64,000 nucleotides of DNA from Nitrosovibrio sp. Nv4. GTDB lineage: Bacteria; Pseudomonadota; Gammaproteobacteria; Burkholderiales; Nitrosomonadaceae. Below are positions 60,974 to 64,000 of this stretch, in pieces. Numbering within the stretch: the first letter of the stretch is position 1; each line of letters starts with the position of its first letter. The stretch covers positions 496,001 through 560,000 of the forward strand of contig NZ_OCMZ01000002.1 of assembly GCF_900215485.1 (NCBI RefSeq). Direction: 5' to 3'. The translations under genes were made by a program, and so were the position numbers. The notes below the pieces were generated by a model. The model had not been told where the DNA came from and ran no database searches. It worked only from the letters and a program-made list of their open reading frames with translations.

Positions 60974-61276
60974 ACAAGTAACCGTGGGATTTCAAAGAGG
61001 GATCACGTCAGAATTCGGAATTTAAAGCACGTTAGCGTTTTATAATAGATTGATTACTATAATTTTTTCTGGTTGTCACTGGCTATAAAATTAATCAAAA
61101 AATAGTATTTACTGAGTCTATGTAAGCCACTGTAATCATTTACTTTACGCTTTACTGGCGTAAGATTTTTTCCGAATTCTGTGACGGCCCCTAGCTGAGC
61201 GATTCTCTCTGTGCTCAGAGCCGGCTTCCTGCCCTTGTAGAGACATAACGGCAGCAAGCGCCCTCATTACGCCTGG
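60974..61276. other. Intergenic region, 303 bp
   Basis: A short stem TTACGC-TTTACTG-GCGTAA followed by a T run (61145-61171) forms a weak plus-strand terminator with no obvious gene to end. The region near 61246-61273 resembles part of 32209-32228. A 66-codon minus frame (61057-61257) has no supporting features. Confidence 0.45.
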
Positions 61277-62365
61277 CTATTTGCTGCTGCTGCCTGAACC
61301 TTCAGCGCGCAAAGTTTGGTAGTCATAGACGCGAACGAACACCCTGATGTCTGATGAGTCATTTGCTTCTTGCTGCCACTCTGCTTGCTTCTCGCGGAGA
61401 GCCTTCTCATTAATGTCAATGGTGACGAATGCGAGCACAAGCGAAAATACGTTTCGATTGTACTTCTGCGCTACCGCGTTGGCACCCGAAACCAACTGCG
61501 GAATCTGCGAAGATACTTTGGCATGCTCATTGCCAACAAACTCTACTTCGATGGCAATTACACGACCACGCCATGAACCCCACGTAACAGCATCGAAAGG
61601 CGTGCCATGAATCAGAACATTAGGCCGCATGTTCCCGCCAAACTCGCGTTCAATTCGTTCCAGCGCGAGTAGGTGTGCAGTGCGCACATCTTGCTCAGTA
61701 ACTTGATACGTATCAGCCTCTTCTTCCACACGGGCATTAAGCTCCTTCAGCGTTTGTGGCTTGGCCTTTAATTCTCCCAAGATCGTGCTCAATTTCACCT
61801 CTAAGGTTCTAATCCACTGTGATATCGGATTGTGAAACAGCAGCGCTAGCACTATGACAACGGATGGCCAAATGAGTAACTGAATCAGAGAAATCAATAG
61901 CCTAAAGAACGCATAGTCGTCTTCTTGCTTTTGGGCCTGCAGGTGCGTCACGCGGTCCTGCATACGTAACAGCTCCTGCCAAACCGGTGACAAGTCTAGA
62001 TATTTTGTTGATTCAACAGAACAGCAGCAACATACAGTACTAGACGGTTGGGTCGTAGCCTGACGATCCTCTAGAGCATGAACCGCGGTTGAGAGCGCCT
62101 CAACGGAAGCAGCAACTTTCGTTAGTTGCAGCCGAAGATCTATGAATGGTTGGGGAGGGCCATTATCCCCTCCAATCCTCTGTACCGACTTGTCAATCTG
62201 TTCCAACTTGTCACCAAAGCGCTCTAGCGTCCGAGGAATGTGATAGGTTGCGTTGACAGAACCAGATGGAATGTCAACGATAGATACGATGGGCGAATGG
62301 GGACGGGTGACGCATGCAGAGAGAAACAGCAGCATGGCGACTGGAACGCCTGTCCGTGCTCTCAT
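61277..62365 (-). CDS. Putative lipoprotein with central membrane helix
   Basis: From the ATG at 62365, which has GGAGG eight bases upstream, the protein has 362 residues. It starts with a lipobox signal (VAMLLFLSACVTR), then a helical, coiled-coil-like region (RFGDKLEQIDKSVQRIGG, LTKVAASVEALSTAVHALED), a CCCC cluster, a membrane helix (LIQLLIWPSVVIVLALLFHN), and a cytoplasmic-looking part with GRVIAIEVEFVGNEHAKVSS that could be a nuclease-like or NERD-like fold. Having both a lipobox and a later helix is unusual. I recognise no family. Confidence 0.65.
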   Translation of the reverse strand: MRARTGVPVAMLLFLSACVTRPHSPIVSIVDIPSGSVNATYHIPRTLERFGDKLEQIDKSVQRIGGDNGPPQPFIDLRLQLTKVAASVEALSTAVHALEDRQATTQPSSTVCCCCSVESTKYLDLSPVWQELLRMQDRVTHLQAQKQEDDYAFFRLLISLIQLLIWPSVVIVLALLFHNPISQWIRTLEVKLSTILGELKAKPQTLKELNARVEEEADTYQVTEQDVRTAHLLALERIEREFGGNMRPNVLIHGTPFDAVTWGSWRGRVIAIEVEFVGNEHAKVSSQIPQLVSGANAVAQKYNRNVFSLVLAFVTIDINEKALREKQAEWQQEANDSSDIRVFVRVYDYQTLRAEGSGSSSK

Positions 62366-62560
62366 GCAATCCTCCCTATGGTTTTGTTTCTGACGACCCT
62401 TTTTGTTATCGGGGAGATTTTTATGCCCCCAACTCAAACACCTGCTTCCTAACTCAGCTTAGCTGATCGTACAACGAAAGCAAACGATTACCTGCATTGA
62501 CAACTGCTATGGGTCGCAGTAAACCAGGGTGGGATGGAACATGTAACACTCATGGCTTTG

Positions 62561-62938
62561 TTAGGCATCTCGCGCCTTTTCATTGGCGCTCTTCGCCGTT
62601 TTTTCGGTGGCAATCCGTTCCCGCCCGTTGCGAATGACTTCTCCAATGATCTTCTCGACCGCTATCAAGCCATCAACGGCGTCATCTAAAGGCATCTCTC
62701 CTCCGCGACTTAATACGAAGGACGCTGCCATATTGTCTCCACCTAAGATGAGTTCGAGCACTATCGAGGTGCTGTCACGAAATGTTGATCCCTGCATTGC
62801 CTCAATTGCCATATTAAATCTTTTTTGGTGGTGGCTGAGGTATTGAAGGTTTCTGCTCATTTGTTGTGGGTTGATGTCCGCCTGTGACACTTCCAGGAAC
62901 CGGTTGGTAACCTTTTTTATGGGGTTGATAGCCATCAT
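62561..62938 (-). CDS. Small cytoplasmic protein of unknown function
   Basis: The 125-residue protein is mostly helical (RFLEVSQADINPQQMSRNLQ, HHQKRFNMAIEAMQGSTFRD, AVDGLIAVEKIIGEVIRNGR) with a charged Lys/Glu tail. No signal peptide or cysteine is present. It lies 21 bases after the DUF6338 gene and is likely co-transcribed. The family is unknown. Confidence 0.65.
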   Translation of the reverse strand: MMAINPIKKVTNRFLEVSQADINPQQMSRNLQYLSHHQKRFNMAIEAMQGSTFRDSTSIVLELILGGDNMAASFVLSRGGEMPLDDAVDGLIAVEKIIGEVIRNGRERIATEKTAKSANEKARDA

Positions 62939-62959
62939 TAATTGTTTGCTTTTTATCGC

Positions 62960-63562
62960 TCATTGACTACTCTCCTTATAGTGAAAAAATTCAACTGACT
63001 CTATCTCGTGACTGATTAATAACGTGCCTGCTGTATCTACTTTAGGTCGTTCAAAACCACCGTCCGCATTCAGAAGCCAAGTTTCCTCGATATAGATTTG
63101 CTCTTTACATGAACCTGATGAGGCAAATGATTTATAGCCATATTTACCGGCAATTTTCGTTCCATCCTTCATCACGATAATGATCCAATAAGGTATTCGC
63201 TCACCAAAAACATAATCCCACGATCGCTCTATAGGGTGTGGTAGCCATCGCTGTAAACACTTTGATGTCCTAAAAAATTTGAGGATCGCCACCCAGATGA
63301 TAGGTGCGACGAAAAGAACGCATGACCACAACATCACAAATAAAATTGGATGTGATTCCCTTATCCCTGCTTCATTGATGTAGTAGATGAGGGGAAATAG
63401 GATCGCATAGTTCAGGCAGGTATATGCAATCGCGTCAATAATCCGATCTGTTGTTCCTTTCGGTGGAGATAAGAACAAAATTTCGTACGCTTTAAGGCTT
63501 ACGAAGCCAGGAATCACAAATACCAAAAAAAGCACCAGCTTGTTTGCGTCCCAAATATCCAT
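62960..63562 (-). CDS. DUF6338-like membrane protein
   Basis: The 200-residue protein starts MDIWDANKLVLFLVFVIPGF, the typical opening of DUF6338 proteins. It has three membrane helices (LVLFLVFVIPGFVSLKAYEI, AYTCLNYAILFPLIYYIN, LWSCVLFVAPIIWVAILKFF) and a cytoplasmic beta-rich tail (YWIIIVMKDGTKIAGKYGYK, LLISHEIESVEFFHY) shaped like an SH3-like fold. DUF6338 genes are frequent in accessory and defence-rich regions, with no assigned function. The small basic protein gene lies 54 bases upstream. Confidence 0.8.
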   Translation of the reverse strand: MDIWDANKLVLFLVFVIPGFVSLKAYEILFLSPPKGTTDRIIDAIAYTCLNYAILFPLIYYINEAGIRESHPILFVMLWSCVLFVAPIIWVAILKFFRTSKCLQRWLPHPIERSWDYVFGERIPYWIIIVMKDGTKIAGKYGYKSFASSGSCKEQIYIEETWLLNADGGFERPKVDTAGTLLISHEIESVEFFHYKESSQ

Positions 63563-63616
63563 GAATTTTTCGTTTTGAGGACGAGGAGATTCCTATCGAT
63601 AGGGCAGCTAGTTAAG

Positions 63617-63766
63617 CTATTTTTTTTTCCTATCCGTAGCTTGCGTAAGAGCAGATGCGGCAACACTTTTCTGCGCTGACGTTGACTTGGGATTTGACAG
63701 AATTTTGCTGGCTTTGGAAGCCACACGAGCTGATGTATGCTCATTAGATTTTTTGGAGGACGTCAT
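63617..63766 (-). CDS. 49-residue basic Ser/Ala-rich small protein
   Basis: The frame begins MTSSKKSNEHTSARVASKAS and continues KILSNPKSTSAQKSVAASAL, ending TQATDRKKK. It has an AAGG element about seven bases before the ATG. The alternating SK/AS/KS helix with repeated Ala and Ser matches a recurrent class of tiny basic proteins often found next to DUF6338-type genes. It lies just upstream of the DUF6338-like gene on the same strand. It is too short for most gene finders. Confidence 0.6.
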   Translation of the reverse strand: MTSSKKSNEHTSARVASKASKILSNPKSTSAQKSVAASALTQATDRKKK

Positions 63767-64000
63767 CTGGACCTTGTTGAAGTAGTGAGGCGATTGTTAT
63801 TAAAGTCTATATATAGTGCCATAAAGGAGGTTATGATACTACATACTGCGTAATAAGGGGACTTAAAGCATTTTTTATTATGGATAATCCAGCGCCCAGT
63901 TACCCCGTGGATTTCGGTGTAAGCGGGACAGCAACGTATGGTAATTCTCGAATTTGTGGATGTGGGAACCGGATAATTCTCAGTGGCTAAAATCCACATC
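63767..64000. other. Right-edge region with repeated GTGGAT motifs, possible IS end
   Basis: From 63883 the sequence carries several short motifs (TGGATAATCC, CCGTGGATTTCGG, TTTGTGGATGTGGG, CCGGATAATTC, AATCCACATC) in mixed orientation. Multiple GTGGAT-type repeats inside an element end recall IS21-family termini. No transposase gene falls inside the window, so the call is tentative. Confidence 0.3.

Noticed and set aside
62446-62562. Integron attC-like pair: CCTAAC near 62448 and GTTAGGC near 62559
   Set aside because: Only one such pair is present, the first base of the left core does not fit the consensus, inner arms pair poorly, and the recombinase at 58123 lacks the integron-integrase insert.

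Overview
This window looks like the chromosome of an ammonia-oxidising betaproteobacterium, most likely Nitrosospira. The strongest marker is a lone amoC gene (4321-5136) encoding a full-length ammonia monooxygenase subunit C with the Asp/His/His metal-site residues in place. The surroundings fit: betaproteobacterial alaA-hom-thrC order, caa3-type oxidase genes, a urea-type binding protein wired to a sensor kinase, and sulfide-handling genes. Species cannot be fixed from sequence reading alone. I saw no rRNA, no convincing tRNA and no CRISPR array.

Layout. 1-4000: ABC exporter, gshA, and a LysR regulator whose C-terminus is frameshifted and which sits between two 91-bp inverted repeats. 4000-6100: the amoC locus, with a 51-residue AmoC-like mini-gene in front, and behind it a secreted-protein gene cut off at a decayed resolvase. 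6100-13700: C26 amidotransferase, thrC, hom and alaA, a Mth938-like protein, a membrane-anchored thioredoxin and a small exported protein. 14000-20100: caa3-type cytochrome oxidase cluster (ctaG, triheme cytochrome, coxB with a cytochrome c tail, a half-size cation exchanger, a coxI-coxIII fusion, and a small membrane protein). 21000-25900: a TetR-linked group (OsmC, flavin monooxygenase, TetR, membrane protein, metallo-hydrolase, methyltransferase) with a near-perfect operator palindrome in front of osmC.

26100-32000: a five-gene sulfur operon (beta-carbonic-anhydrase-like or COS-hydrolase-like enzyme, FmdB zinc ribbon, persulfide dioxygenase, sulfide:quinone oxidoreductase, TauE/SafE exporter). 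It is read from a textbook sigma-54 promoter and faces a divergent sigma-54 activator with a cysteine-rich sensor domain. Together these suggest regulated uptake of COS, CS2 or sulfide sulfur, oxidation to persulfide and sulfite, and sulfite export. This is the most coherent candidate for an under-described system here.

32600-50500: ChrA, a RES/Xre toxin-antitoxin pair, an operon of HDAC-like enzyme, urea-type binding protein, hybrid kinase and REC-EAL protein, a LapD-like c-di-GMP receptor with a large insertion, an EF-hand membrane protein, and class I aldolase with a CrcB/DUF190 fluoride exporter pair. 50500-64000: accessory material, namely an amber-interrupted exported protein, a very large membrane protein of unknown role, a FadL porin, a solo tyrosine recombinase, a pentapeptide-repeat protein encoded by a 15-bp minisatellite, several AT-richer orphan genes including DUF6338 and a 49-residue basic protein, and possible IS-end sequence at the right edge.
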